A stretch of 64,000 bases of DNA. Source: Kluyveromyces lactis. Taxonomy: Eukaryota; Ascomycota; Saccharomycetes; Saccharomycetales; Saccharomycetaceae. The notes beneath the pieces were generated by a model that did no database searches, had not been told where the DNA came from, and saw nothing but the letters and a program-made list of their open reading frames with translations. A program made the translations under genes and the position numbers. Positions 48,182 to 58,027 of the stretch are shown here, one piece after another. The first letter of the stretch is position 1. The number at the start of each line of letters is the position of its first letter. The DNA is taken from positions 1,576,728 through 1,640,727 of the forward strand of contig NC_006040.1 of NCBI RefSeq assembly GCF_000002515.2, written 5' to 3'.

Positions 48182-49564
48182 GAAAGTATGCTTGTGAATC
48201 GTTATTGAAAACGTAATAATCTCTTACTATCACTGTGAATATGTGGTCAAGTAAGTATTCAGCACGATATTTATGCTCTACCTCACTCTCGACTTATGAA
48301 ATTTCTCTTTCTTTTCACGTCTAACACCGACCCAGCTCAAACTATATCGCAAAATTTCAAGCTCAAGCGCATACCCTGCGTTCTTGCTTGATACAAGCAT
48401 TATTTCAACATTATTTCACCCTTCCACCTGTTCTTTCATATACTTCAAAAGTCATCGGCAGTTACAAAAACATTCGGGTGCTTTTCGTAAGGTATCTCCG
48501 GACTAGGTTTAAAAAACCCACTTGGGAGGGAAGCTTACAAAGCTGAGCCGTAGGAAAAAACCGACTGGTTAGATGCAGGCGCAGAGCAAAAAAAAAAAAG
48601 ATTCCATGGCTGAGGCTGGGTAATCTTAAACTGCAGTAAGAGAATAATTTGACTGGTCATGTGATGACAGATAAAGAAAACATGTTAACAGGATTCCGTG
48701 AGAATCGAACGGATGCATTTGATTACTTATCTGTTTAACACTGATGACAGACAGGTACCATTCAGAGTACTTAAACGAACTATTAGGCAGGATGCTTGAA
48801 GTTTCTTAGAACTGATACGAATCAACAGCAAGTTTACTGGTGAGCACTGAAGTTAGGGTTTTCTTTCATTTTTAATGTTATGGAATATTTTAGATTTAAT
48901 AATTATAAATCTTATTTTTTTACCGCGATCTTATATCACGTAACAACTTAAAGTTTCTTTCATTAAAAGGATAGATTCTTCAAACAATTTCTATCCAGAG
49001 ACTTTATAATGAGACACTGTTGGACCAATATTGCTTGCAAGCAGCAAACTTTATTGATGATCAGTCAGTGGTAAACTCCATAGTAACAAAACAAAAAAAT
49101 TATGAAATAGGCTGTATACAGACGTGTATTTAAGACGATGTTGATGCTCTCCCAGAAATCAACGTAGCAGCGCTTTCGGATCTTTGATATGCAGTGGGAA
49201 GCGTTGACGATTTTCATGCATCTTTCTATCAGAAAAACTTGGCTGAACCGAACATTTTAATAGTTAAAAGGAGATACAGACACCATCGACGGTATATATA
49301 TATATATGCATTCCGAATCAGAAGTGGTTGATAAAATTAATCTACAAAACCCCCGTACAGAGGATTCATAATCAGCAGATTGCAAATCTAATATCACAAA
49401 CAATGAAAATGCTCAAACATCCGATAGAATATGCAACAGTGATCTGTTTTTTTTGGGAAATGTGAGAAGAATCTTCCATTTGCACCTATAGCGACTATCA
49501 GTGAGACCCTCTCATTGAAAGAAGAATGCTATTAACAGAGAAAAGTAAATAAATATAGAGCATT

Positions 49565-49945
49565 TCAATAGACTAGACGTAGCATTCGTTGAAACGGTGT
49601 ATTAGCAGCAGCAGCAAGTAGCACACAACATTGCCATAAATCCTGCGGAGTGGTATTGTTATCATATCTCAACAAAGTGTCGTTGTCAAAATTCCAAGAA
49701 CAGCTTATATGGGTTCCATTTGTGTCTCGAGGAACACTTTGATTGTAAAAAGGTGGGTTGAACTGCTCTAATTCTGCTTTTAAAGAATCATCATCACGGT
49801 AGGTTGCACTTCGAGACCAATCACACTCGAAAACTTCCGTTAATGAGTAATTTCCGCTATAGACGCCAATTTTGGTAACCAGGAAGACGTTCCAGGCATT
49901 AGAGATGAGCTGATTCTGACATTGCGATAGTATTTTTTTGATCAA
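49565..49945 (-). other. unrecognised open frame without an ATG, rich in N-glycosylation sequons
   Basis: The frame is 126 codons and begins with TTG; it contains no suitable ATG. It has six or more NxS/T sequons (NYS, NQS, NGT, NDT, NNT, NTT) and five cysteines. It shares CDW and NGTH, separated by exactly 32 residues, with the frame on the opposite strand next to it. I do not recognise the family. It may be a relic of a fast-evolving secreted-protein gene or a chance frame. Confidence 0.3.
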
Positions 49946-50160
49946 TGGATACGGTTCTTCAAGCGCCGTTTGATTCTTGTGATTGGATGCTCATTCAATA
50001 TCCTAACTATCAATTTTTTGGTCCCTATTTTATCAAGCCAAGATTCAGCGGTTCACTCACTACTTATGACTGTGAAAATATGAATGGCACCCATTTTGAC
50101 ACGTCTCCTCTGCTACCAAAATCTTTTGAATTTTCCTTCAGAAAATTCGCAGGATGGTGA
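49945..50160 (+). other. unrecognised small ATG frame, 71 codons
   Basis: The frame starts with ATG just after an in-frame stop. It contains SCDW at residues 11-14 and NGTH at residues 47-50, with the same 32-residue spacing as in the minus-strand frame. It has no signal peptide. I cannot assign a family, and it may be a remnant. Confidence 0.3.
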
Positions 50161-50504
50161 TTTCTTTATTTCGGCTTGTAAATTGAGTTTGCTGGTGGTT
50201 TGCCAATGATAATATTTCCTCCCGTTGACTCCTTTAAATGTTAAAAAAGGGCACATCACACAGCATCTGCATCAATTTCTGGGGTGGTAGAACTTCTCGA
50301 ATCTTGTGCGGGTACACTTTTTTGTTTTCTTTTCCACGGCATTGTATAAGTTGATGAATCTAGTAGTAGAGATCAATGTACAAGAGCCCGCACTGCATCT
50401 AGAAGGTGGAATTCCTAATTTTGTACTATGGAATTTATACATGCCTAATCAATAGTCCATTTTACGGTCAACAAGCCGATGAGGATGAAAAGTCTGATAT
50501 TTTC

Positions 50505-50514
50505 ATGACGTCAT
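50505..50514. promoter_or_regulatory. CRE palindrome ATGACGTCAT
   Basis: A perfect ten-base ATF/CREB-type palindrome. In yeasts such sites are bound by Sko1 and Aca factors, some of which act under the Hog1 pathway. It is 1.3 kb from YPD1, the nearest downstream gene, so its target is uncertain. Confidence 0.4.
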
Positions 50515-51161
50515 AAAGTGCCGTATCTTGTTTCATTGTAACGGCAAATAATCAAAGCATTACCACCCTTCTGGTAGAAAGCATCGATCGGAGAGGGTAA
50601 ATTGTTTCCCATTCACACGGTCCTTATTTACCCAACTGAGTGCTTCGAATGTCGCATCAAAGCTTGCAATGAGGAATAGCTCAATAAGCAAGAGACAAAT
50701 ACATCTCAGTTCTGTCAAGTATCCTTCATCAGTAAGAAATAAATATATTGCAGGTTATTGAAAATATTGGCTGCAGATGGTCTAATGCTTCGGAGGAAAT
50801 CATGTTTCTTCTTATAAGAATTTGGCGCCTATATCGTACTCAGATGGCGTACGCATTTAGTTACATCAAGGAAATAATTGCTCTTGTTTTTGTCCTTGAG
50901 TAGATTAGCTTTTTCTCTATCAGTAGTGGGAATTAGCATTATGCTTCTACCACGATTTTTTTATCCTTTTTCCGTCACTAGGAACCAAGGCACCTTACGA
51001 AAGAGTTACGTCAACTAACATTAAGAAGAAAACAGATAAAAGGGTTTCTGTCTATCAAGTTGAATATCTTCGAACGAAGACCTATGTAAGGACAACAGGG
51101 TATTTTTCGGGCAGGTTTCTTCATTTTTTTGCTAAATAACACTGCCAAGACTAGCATCAAG

Positions 51162-51395
51162 TCACAGTTGTTGTACTTGTGATGAAGATTGGCCCTTTTC
51201 AAATAAGTTTCCTGCTTCAATTACTTGGCTTGAACAATCAACCTTTTTGTCTTGCCCAGAAAATGAAACAACCAAGTGAAGTTTTTCAACTTGGCAGCTT
51301 GCATATACATTCTGTTGGCAGCAATTAGGCTCAAATATCCAGGATTTGCAACTTCTGTCATTAAAGACGTTTGATTCTAAAAACTTATAATACAT
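51162..51395 (-). other. unrecognised cysteine-rich small frame, 77 codons
   Basis: From the ATG at 51395 the frame codes a short protein with five cysteines in about 40 residues (RSCKSW, PNCCQQ, ASCQV, VDCSS). There is no signal peptide and no known homologue that I recognise. It could be chance. Confidence 0.2.
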
Positions 51396-51844
51396 CTCTT
51401 TTCGGATTAAGCTCTTTTCCTTACTTTTTTCCACATATGATTATTTTCATTTTTTAATTTTTTTTTTTTGAATCGAAATATTCGAACTTCTCAGTTAAGG
51501 TGCAATTGATCAAGTGTAAGACTACATTTGAAAGAATTCATATAACGGGGTGTGCAATTGAAGCTAATCCATTTCTGTTAAGACAATTGTATATACAAAA
51601 AGGTTTCTTTTGTTATATCTATCTGTCTTTGTTGAACGGAAGTCTCTTTATTTTTTTTTTTTTTTTCGCTATTGATTCGGAGCTGCCGATACTTAATCCA
51701 TTGGAGTTTTGTTTCATTTTGCTTTTGCAATATTGAACTCTTCAATACATGCTAATTTACTGACCTTCCATTGAATAAACCGACCTACCCTGATACACGA
51801 GAGAATCATTCAGTGACTTTTTTTAACGAAAAGCACAATATATA

Positions 51845-52252
51845 ATGTCCCAAACACCTAGAATTCCAGATAAAGTGATCAATTGGGATATTCTCAATGA
51901 AATTGTTTCCATGGATGAAGATGATGCTGGCTTTTCACAATCCTTACTAATACAATTCTTTGAGCAAGCGACTTCTACCTTTAACCAAATCGAACAGCAC
52001 ATCAAAACTGATAAGAACTTGGATCAACTGGGACAGCTGGGACACTTTTTGAAAGGATCTTCGGCATCCCTAGGTCTACAGAGGATTGCATGGGTTTGTG
52101 AGAGAATTCAAAATTACGGACAGAAAAGAGAAGGATCCGGTATTACAGACGATAATTATATACAATTGATTCAAAATTCTCTGGATCTGGCAAGGAAAGA
52201 GTTTGACTCGGCCAAGAGCGAACTAGGGCAGTACTACAAAACTCAATTTTAA
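51845..52252 (+). CDS. YPD1: Ypd1, histidine phosphotransfer protein of the HOG pathway
   Basis: Ypd1 carries phosphate from the sensor kinase Sln1 to the response regulators Ssk1 and Skn7 in the cytosol and nucleus. The 135-residue protein (167 in S. cerevisiae) is a four-helix HPt domain. The phospho-accepting histidine is H67 in the motif HFLKGSSASLGL, with the conserved lysine and glycine at K70 and G71. The start INWDILNEIVSMDEDDAGFS resembles the S. cerevisiae N-terminus (INWTILNEIISMDDDDSDFS). The loop before the last helix is shorter than in S. cerevisiae, which explains the length. It is convergent with MGS1 and preceded by the long gene-poor region. Confidence 0.97.
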   Translation: MSQTPRIPDKVINWDILNEIVSMDEDDAGFSQSLLIQFFEQATSTFNQIEQHIKTDKNLDQLGQLGHFLKGSSASLGLQRIAWVCERIQNYGQKREGSGITDDNYIQLIQNSLDLARKEFDSAKSELGQYYKTQF

Positions 52253-52632
52253 GTTTACTTCTCTGATTTTTACAGGCAACATATTCTCTTTTCGCATTTG
52301 AATGAATTTATCTCATTTCAGACCTTTTTCATCCCCCCTGTATTTTTATTCCATTCCATGCTATCTGCGGACTATATTGACCCCATATCTGTGCTGCTAT
52401 TCTCATTCATTTGAACGATATGATAAAGTCTGCAAGCACACCTCTAGTGACATTAGTCTCGCTTTTGATGGCACCTTTCTAGTAAGTAGACTGAATATTA
52501 TTACTTATGTACTCTAAATCGTACTGCCCTGCTTATATAGGCTTGAAGCCTGTTTCAACGTATCTAAATGATGTTACTCTATCATAGTGTCTTAAATGTA
52601 GATTATTTAATGTTAGACTTGTAGAGCACCAC
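52253..52632. other. convergent gap YPD1-MGS1
   Basis: A 380 bp region between two stop codons. A 71-codon plus-strand frame (52302-52517) has no recognisable similarity. I see nothing else. Confidence 0.5.
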
Positions 52633-54312
52633 TTAGTTCTGGTGAGAAGTCAGATCTGGATCTTCCATGTCTCCAAGTGCTTTACCATTGAGAAACGTGA
52701 GTTCCTTACGACCACACCTGTCAAGTAACTCCTGTGGAAAATACTCTTGCAGAACTTTTCCATCTTTAAAGTTTGGATTGTATTTGTAACCTTTCCCATA
52801 TCCCAACTCTTCCATCATCCGAGTGGGAGCATTACGAATATGTAACGGGATGGGACAATCAGCTGCTCCAGATTCGTTCGTTTTAAGCATTGCCTTGAGT
52901 TTGTTCCACCCTCGATACAATTCTACCGATTTTGATGCTCTACTTAAGGAGACAGCACATTGAGCAAGAGCTAGCTCAGCTTCAGGTAACCCTACCTTCA
53001 TTACTGCATCATGAGCTGCCACAGAAAAAGGTAGTTGGAAAGGATCAGATAAACCGACATCTTCACTGGCTATTCGTATCATTCTTCTTGCGATAAAGAG
53101 TGGGTCCTCCCCACCTTGTAGCATCCTTGCCAAGTAATATAAAGCTGCATTTTCATCACCACCCCTAACGCTCTTATGAAATGCAGATATAGTATCGTAA
53201 TGATTTTCCCCGTGGGTATCGTAGTATGTGCGGAGTTCACCATTTGAACTTATGAGCCCTTTTACTTTATCGAGAGATATTGGCCCCTCTACTTTGAACC
53301 GGGTAGATATTTCCAACAACTCAAGAAGATTGATAGCTCGCCTGGTGTCTCCCATAGCTGTATCATAGATGAAGGAGAAACAATCTTCATCGAATTTTAA
53401 TGGTGCAGAATATTTCCATATTAATGACCTATATTTATTCAACAGTGCTATGGCTCTGATAAGAACAATTTTCAATTCTTTGTCATTTAGTTTTTCCAAC
53501 ACAAATAACTGACATCGGCTTAACAAGGCGTTGTTCAATTGAAAACTTGGATTTTCTGTAGTGGCTCCAATCAATACAATATCACCATTCTCTATGTGCG
53601 GTAGTAGTAAGTCTTGCTGCGCCTTATTAAAACGGTGTATTTCATCAATAAATAAAACCGTCATCCGCTTAGTTAAATGGTATTCTTTCTTACTTTTATC
53701 AAATATGCTTCTTAGTTCTGTCGTGTTGGCCTTCGTCGCGCTCGTTTCCAACAAAAGATATTTGGTACTCGCGTCTGATTGAATATTAACAGTGTTTGTT
53801 AGTAGCCTTGCTAAGGACGTTTTACCAACTCCAGGCGGACCCCATAAGATCATAGATGGTATTATTCCCTTTTCTATGTATAAATATAGGCATCCAGTTT
53901 CTCTGTTGAGAATATGCTGTTGACCTATGTAGTCGTTCAAAGATTTTGGTCGTAATTTCTCACTAAGTGGCAGATGTTGGACTTTTTGCAATTGTTTAAT
54001 CTCCAGATCCATGTTATTTGCCATTGGTCTAGTCCATTCTGGTTTCCTCATTTTGTGCTCACGAGTGTCGGTACCCTGTATCTGACAGTCACAAGAAGTT
54101 GTTGATTGCAGCGCAACACCCGAGTTGTCCGGCACATCATCAATAACAATTTCGTCTGCCTTCCGTTTGCTGCTCAAAAATGTCTTCAAAGTTGGTTGCT
54201 CGCGATTCCCTTTCGGTTCTTCAGTACATTTATCCAAATGCGAGTTAATCTTAAGAAATGCGACCTTCTTCCCACAAACAGGACATGTAATAGTCTGCTC
54301 TGTCTTATTCAT
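52633..54312 (-). CDS. MGS1: Mgs1, WRNIP1/RarA-type AAA ATPase
   Basis: Mgs1 protects replication forks, anneals DNA strands and interacts with ubiquitinated PCNA. The 559-residue protein (587 in S. cerevisiae) has a UBZ zinc finger at its N-terminus (C10, C13, H25, C29). The AAA module has Walker A GPPGVGKT at 158-165, Walker B LFIDEIHRF, a GATTENPSF sensor 1 and GDTRRAINLLE sensor 2. The C-terminal clamp-loader-like region includes RGGDENAALYYLARMLQGGE and GLPEAELALAQCAVSLS, which are diagnostic of the RarA family. The ATG at 54312 directly precedes the zinc finger. It is followed by PHO13 on the same strand, a mix of the YNL218 and YDL236 series. Confidence 0.97.
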   Translation of the reverse strand: MNKTEQTITCPVCGKKVAFLKINSHLDKCTEEPKGNREQPTLKTFLSSKRKADEIVIDDVPDNSGVALQSTTSCDCQIQGTDTREHKMRKPEWTRPMANNMDLEIKQLQKVQHLPLSEKLRPKSLNDYIGQQHILNRETGCLYLYIEKGIIPSMILWGPPGVGKTSLARLLTNTVNIQSDASTKYLLLETSATKANTTELRSIFDKSKKEYHLTKRMTVLFIDEIHRFNKAQQDLLLPHIENGDIVLIGATTENPSFQLNNALLSRCQLFVLEKLNDKELKIVLIRAIALLNKYRSLIWKYSAPLKFDEDCFSFIYDTAMGDTRRAINLLELLEISTRFKVEGPISLDKVKGLISSNGELRTYYDTHGENHYDTISAFHKSVRGGDENAALYYLARMLQGGEDPLFIARRMIRIASEDVGLSDPFQLPFSVAAHDAVMKVGLPEAELALAQCAVSLSRASKSVELYRGWNKLKAMLKTNESGAADCPIPLHIRNAPTRMMEELGYGKGYKYNPNFKDGKVLQEYFPQELLDRCGRKELTFLNGKALGDMEDPDLTSHQN

Positions 54313-54570
54313 ATCGTTTGCATTAGAATGCTGGCACCTTTTTCACATAGTTAATTCTTTGTTTCCGATTAGTCCTCTATCTGTGGAGTTAACATTCTAA
54401 CTCTCATCGCGTGTATATTTTCATGGTTAATGGTATTTAGGTATCTGGAATATTAAGAAAAAAAGTGTCAGTGACTACACTACCAACAGAAAAAGCCACC
54501 GTGGTGGACTTTGTTAACCGGAAACAGCGGTACGAAAGAATTTATCTATGGGTTTATCTGGGACGTATAA

Positions 54571-54588
54571 TATATATATATATATATG
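54571..54588. repeat. (TA)9 microsatellite upstream of MGS1
   Basis: Nine TA units in the 294 bp between PHO13 and MGS1. Similar shorter TA tracts occur near 49293 and 57908. Confidence 0.85.
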
Positions 54589-54606
54589 CTACCGAACATC
54601 TAATAT

Positions 54607-55536
54607 CTAATGTGTAAATTCATATAAATTTCCAAGCTTAGAGGTGTAATATTTTGGTGAAGGATTGCCATGAGTATTATCTAGTGCTCTCTCTTCAGTT
54701 TCAATCCCTGTCAACACCAATAAAGTTCCACCAAGGCCACCGGTTTCACCAAATTTTATATCTGTGTTTAATCTGTCTCCCACCATGCAGCATTTTGACC
54801 TGTCAAGGCCTTTAGCTTTAACAATTGCATTTAACATATTAAGATTAGGCTTTCCGCAAGCTTCTGGGGTTCTGTCACTTGCATAAGATAGAGAGTTGAT
54901 GGCAGAGCCCGCTCCCGGTAATATTAAACCTTTTTGAGGGAATGTAGAATCAATGTTAGTTGCAACAAAATGAACTTCTGGCTTTCTTAGGTACTGTAAA
55001 GTGATAGCTAGTCTGTGATAGTTGATCTTTGTGTCTAATCCTGCAATGACACATTTCACTTGATCATCCAAACCATCCTTGAGGAAAGGAGATGTCGCAA
55101 CATCGAAAGGCTCGTCCAATCTTGGGTCGTTACCACCTGATGTATCGAATCCCATTATGTTTAACTCTTCTTTGATACCGTTCTCACCAAAAATCCAGAC
55201 TCTATCTTGGCCTGGCGTCAACTTCAAGAAATCACGCACATAAAGAGCCGAAGCATATCCAGAAGTAAATATTTGATCCTCGGTTACTTCGATACCAAAG
55301 CCAGCGAATTTCTTGACATACTGCGATCTTGACTTGGTTGAATTGTTCGTAACGAAAAGCAATTGCTTACCCAAGCTTTTCAAATACTCTAAGGTCTCAA
55401 CAACCAACGGTAATAGATGAGATCCTAGCCAAAGAACACCATCACAGTCAAACAAAAAAGTGTCGAACTTCTGAACGAATTCTTCCGTTGCGGAACGATC
55501 TTGTAATTTAATCGGAATACTGGTTGAGTTCGTCAT
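54607..55536 (-). CDS. PHO13: Pho13, HAD-family phosphatase (metabolite repair)
   Basis: Pho13 is a cytosolic p-nitrophenyl phosphatase whose real substrates are side-products such as 2-phospho-L-lactate and 4-phosphoerythronate. The 309-residue protein (312 in S. cerevisiae) has HAD motif [13 protein letters not shown] (nucleophile and acid in DCD, about residues 29-33). Motif II is [12 protein letters not shown], and motif IV is [16 protein letters not shown] with the metal aspartates. The type C2 cap lies between motifs II and III. It starts at the ATG at 55536 and shares a divergent promoter with ALG9. Confidence 0.97.
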   Translation of the reverse strand: MTNSTSIPIKLQDRSATEEFVQKFDTFLFDCDGVLWLGSHLLPLVVETLEYLKSLGKQLLFVTNNSTKSRSQYVKKFAGFGIEVTEDQIFTSGYASALYVRDFLKLTPGQDRVWIFGENGIKEELNIMGFDTSGGNDPRLDEPFDVATSPFLKDGLDDQVKCVIAGLDTKINYHRLAITLQYLRKPEVHFVATNIDSTFPQKGLILPGAGSAINSLSYASDRTPEACGKPNLNMLNAIVKAKGLDRSKCCMVGDRLNTDIKFGETGGLGGTLLVLTGIETEERALDNTHGNPSPKYYTSKLGNLYEFTH

Positions 55537-56201
55537 CGTTTCAGTAATCTATTGAATCTCTTTTACCTTTTACTGCAGATAGAATCACAAAAGCTGATGT
55601 GAATATCAGTAGCGTGTACTAAATTTAATGTTTTGATCAGAATCTTTTACACCAAAATAGTTAAAGTTATATATTATTCGGGATATTCTTTATCAACTGA
55701 TGCAACATTATTTCACTCTCTATAAATAATATATGACAAAGAAACAATTTATGAAACCTAACACATAATGTGGTTCAATACGAAGGATAGTAAGTAACCA
55801 GAAAATAATTACATTACAAAACAAAAACATGTTTCTAAAACGTTAGTTGTACTGTTAGAAATGGAATACATCCACTCGAAGCGTTAATATATCTCATATA
55901 TATAGTCAAGTCTTTTTTATCCTTTTGATAGTATTTCGTATCACGTTCCCGCCAGTCACAACTTCATTGTTTGATTTTGCATGCGTTTTCCAGGGCGAAA
56001 ATCCTTGCGGATTCTAACGTAAACACAGATATTATATTCTACAAAATGACGGGACACTAATCTTCATGAACCTCTTACATGTACGACCAATACCTGTTGG
56101 CGAGTGATTGACATCATAGATTGATACATACATCACAACTACCTAAAAGATATTCAATATTTTGCATATTCTGTGTGTTGCATGCTTTTAAATCATTCGT
56201 C
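55537..56201. other. divergent intergenic region PHO13-ALG9
   Basis: A 665 bp AT-rich divergent promoter. The ALG9 frame is open back to a TTG at 56121. No other gene is seen. Confidence 0.5.
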
Positions 56202-57863
56202 ATGGCGCTACGTGATGGGAAATGTAAATTACTGAATTCTTCTATCCTACTGCTGTTGTTAATAACTCGGATCGTCATCCAGCCTTACTACTCTTTGATT
56301 TCTGATTGTGATGAGACCTTTAATTACTGGGAACCGTTGAATCTTCTCGTTAGGGGGTTTGGTAAGCAGACCTGGGAATATTCCCCAGAATATTCAATTA
56401 GATCATGGGCATTTTTGTTACCGTTATATGGAATATTGAAGCCTTTGAACCAGGTAATCGATTCCAAAGTGTTGTTATTCTATACTGCGAGGGCGTTATT
56501 GGGATTTGTCAGTTTCTTATTCGAATACTCTTTAAGTAAAGAGATATCCTCAGTTATGTCATTACATGTTTCCATAATGTGGCTTTTATTCCAGTTATTT
56601 AACCCGGGATGGTTTCATGCCAGTGTTGAATTTTTACCCTCAGCGTTCGCGATGATTACCACGTTAGGGTATATGAAGTACACGTTGCGTTATTTATCAA
56701 CTGGAAATGAACTTCCTTTTGTAAAATCTATTTCTTTCGTCTTTCTCGGAGGAATACTGGGTTGGCCATTTTCCTTAATACTAGTTGTTACAAACGTTAT
56801 TCATTACACCGCAACCCATAGGTTTATGGACACTCTCAGAGCTGGAGTCTCCTCCTCCTTTGTGTTCGCCATCATTTCATCCATTGTGGCAGCAATTGAT
56901 TCATTCTTTTATGGAAAACTTAGTGTTGTGCCTTTCAACATAGTAATGTACAATATCATCTCAGCTAATGAAGACTCAGGTCCAAATATTTTTGGTGTCG
57001 AACCTTGGTATTACTATATTCAGAATTTATTACTAAACTTCCCAATAACAACTTTATTTTTTGGAGTTATTGGTTTCACTCAGCTTTCCATATGGCCACT
57101 ATCTGGGTCTCTATTCATCTGGCTAAATGTTTTCTTAGCTCAACCACATAAAGAAGAGCGTTTCCTTTATCCAATATATGGGATTATATCCCTCCTAGCA
57201 GCAGTTGGGCTTTTTAATATAACAGTGTCCATACGTTGGAAGAAGTTACGGAAACTGGTTAGGGGCATTGTTTTCTTTGTAACACTTTTACAAGCTGCTT
57301 CAAGAATTCTTGCATTGACAAACAATTACACATCGCCGATTCAAGTGTACTCTCATTTACCAGAATCTACCGAAAATAAAGTTGTATGCACAGGCAGAGA
57401 ATGGTATCATTTCCCTACCTCCTTGATATTACCTGATAATTACAGGCTTCAATTTGTTCAATCTGGCTTTGATGGTTTGCTTCCAGGCGATTTCTTGGAG
57501 ACAGGTACATTGAACGAAAAGATTCGATCTGTTCCTAATGGAATGAATAATCAGAACATATTTGATCCTTCGAAAGTAGTTGACATTGACTCATGCGATT
57601 ATTATGTTGACATTAACGTTTCGTCTAACAATCAGAAAGACGCAGTAAACCCTGCAGATACAACTGCATGGGTGCCTTTGTACTGTCTGCCTTTTGTTGA
57701 CACATCTTCCTCGAAATTTCTTGGTAGGGCATTTCAGGTACCTGCTCAATTGATAGCGATATTACCTACTAGAATTCGCCAGATTATCAAAAATTACTAC
57801 GATGTGCAGTTCATCAATTATTGCACTTTTGTTAGACGTCATGAATCCGACTCATTAGTTTAA
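56202..57863 (+). CDS. ALG9: Alg9, dolichol-linked oligosaccharide alpha-1,2-mannosyltransferase
   Basis: Alg9 adds the seventh and ninth mannoses to the lipid-linked oligosaccharide in the ER lumen, using dolichol-phosphate mannose. The 553-residue protein (555 in S. cerevisiae) starts at the ATG at 56202; the upstream frame begins with TTG. It has an N-terminal membrane span (residues 11-26), then the GT22 motif SDCDETFNYWEPLN (about 32-45) with the catalytic acidic residues in the first lumenal loop. Around ten further spans follow, plus the HKEERFLYPIYG motif near 320 that is typical of the family. The C-terminal lumenal part is soluble. It is convergent with ADE12. Confidence 0.97.
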   Translation: MALRDGKCKLLNSSILLLLLITRIVIQPYYSLISDCDETFNYWEPLNLLVRGFGKQTWEYSPEYSIRSWAFLLPLYGILKPLNQVIDSKVLLFYTARALLGFVSFLFEYSLSKEISSVMSLHVSIMWLLFQLFNPGWFHASVEFLPSAFAMITTLGYMKYTLRYLSTGNELPFVKSISFVFLGGILGWPFSLILVVTNVIHYTATHRFMDTLRAGVSSSFVFAIISSIVAAIDSFFYGKLSVVPFNIVMYNIISANEDSGPNIFGVEPWYYYIQNLLLNFPITTLFFGVIGFTQLSIWPLSGSLFIWLNVFLAQPHKEERFLYPIYGIISLLAAVGLFNITVSIRWKKLRKLVRGIVFFVTLLQAASRILALTNNYTSPIQVYSHLPESTENKVVCTGREWYHFPTSLILPDNYRLQFVQSGFDGLLPGDFLETGTLNEKIRSVPNGMNNQNIFDPSKVVDIDSCDYYVDINVSSNNQKDAVNPADTTAWVPLYCLPFVDTSSSKFLGRAFQVPAQLIAILPTRIRQIIKNYYDVQFINYCTFVRRHESDSLV

Positions 57864-58027
57864 AGAGCTCAAACAGGGTTACTGGATAAGTGTCTATTCT
57901 ATGATAGTATATATATATATAAAACGTCTACGAATTATAATCAGAGTAAATTCCCACACAGGAAAATACTCCATCTTAAAGTTGTGATTTGTAATGGAAA
58001 TAATAGAAGATATAGGTTGGAACCTAA

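Larger units (their letters stand above)
48182..51844. other. 3.7 kb gene desert between PPN2 and YPD1
   Basis: No gene with a recognised homologue lies here, although the window averages one gene per 2 kb. It contains two small opposed frames with shared residues (49565-49945 minus, 49945-50160 plus), a cysteine-rich frame at 51162-51395, a perfect CRE palindrome (50505-50514), a TA microsatellite near 49293-49308 and several T tracts. I could not identify LTR ends, a centromere or an RNA gene. It may be a decayed locus or a long regulatory region for YPD1. Confidence 0.5.

Noticed and set aside
48680-48780. Possible LTR fragment with TGTTAACA-like ends
   Set aside because: No matching inverted ends, target-site duplication or primer-binding site could be found; the short palindrome is common in AT-rich DNA.
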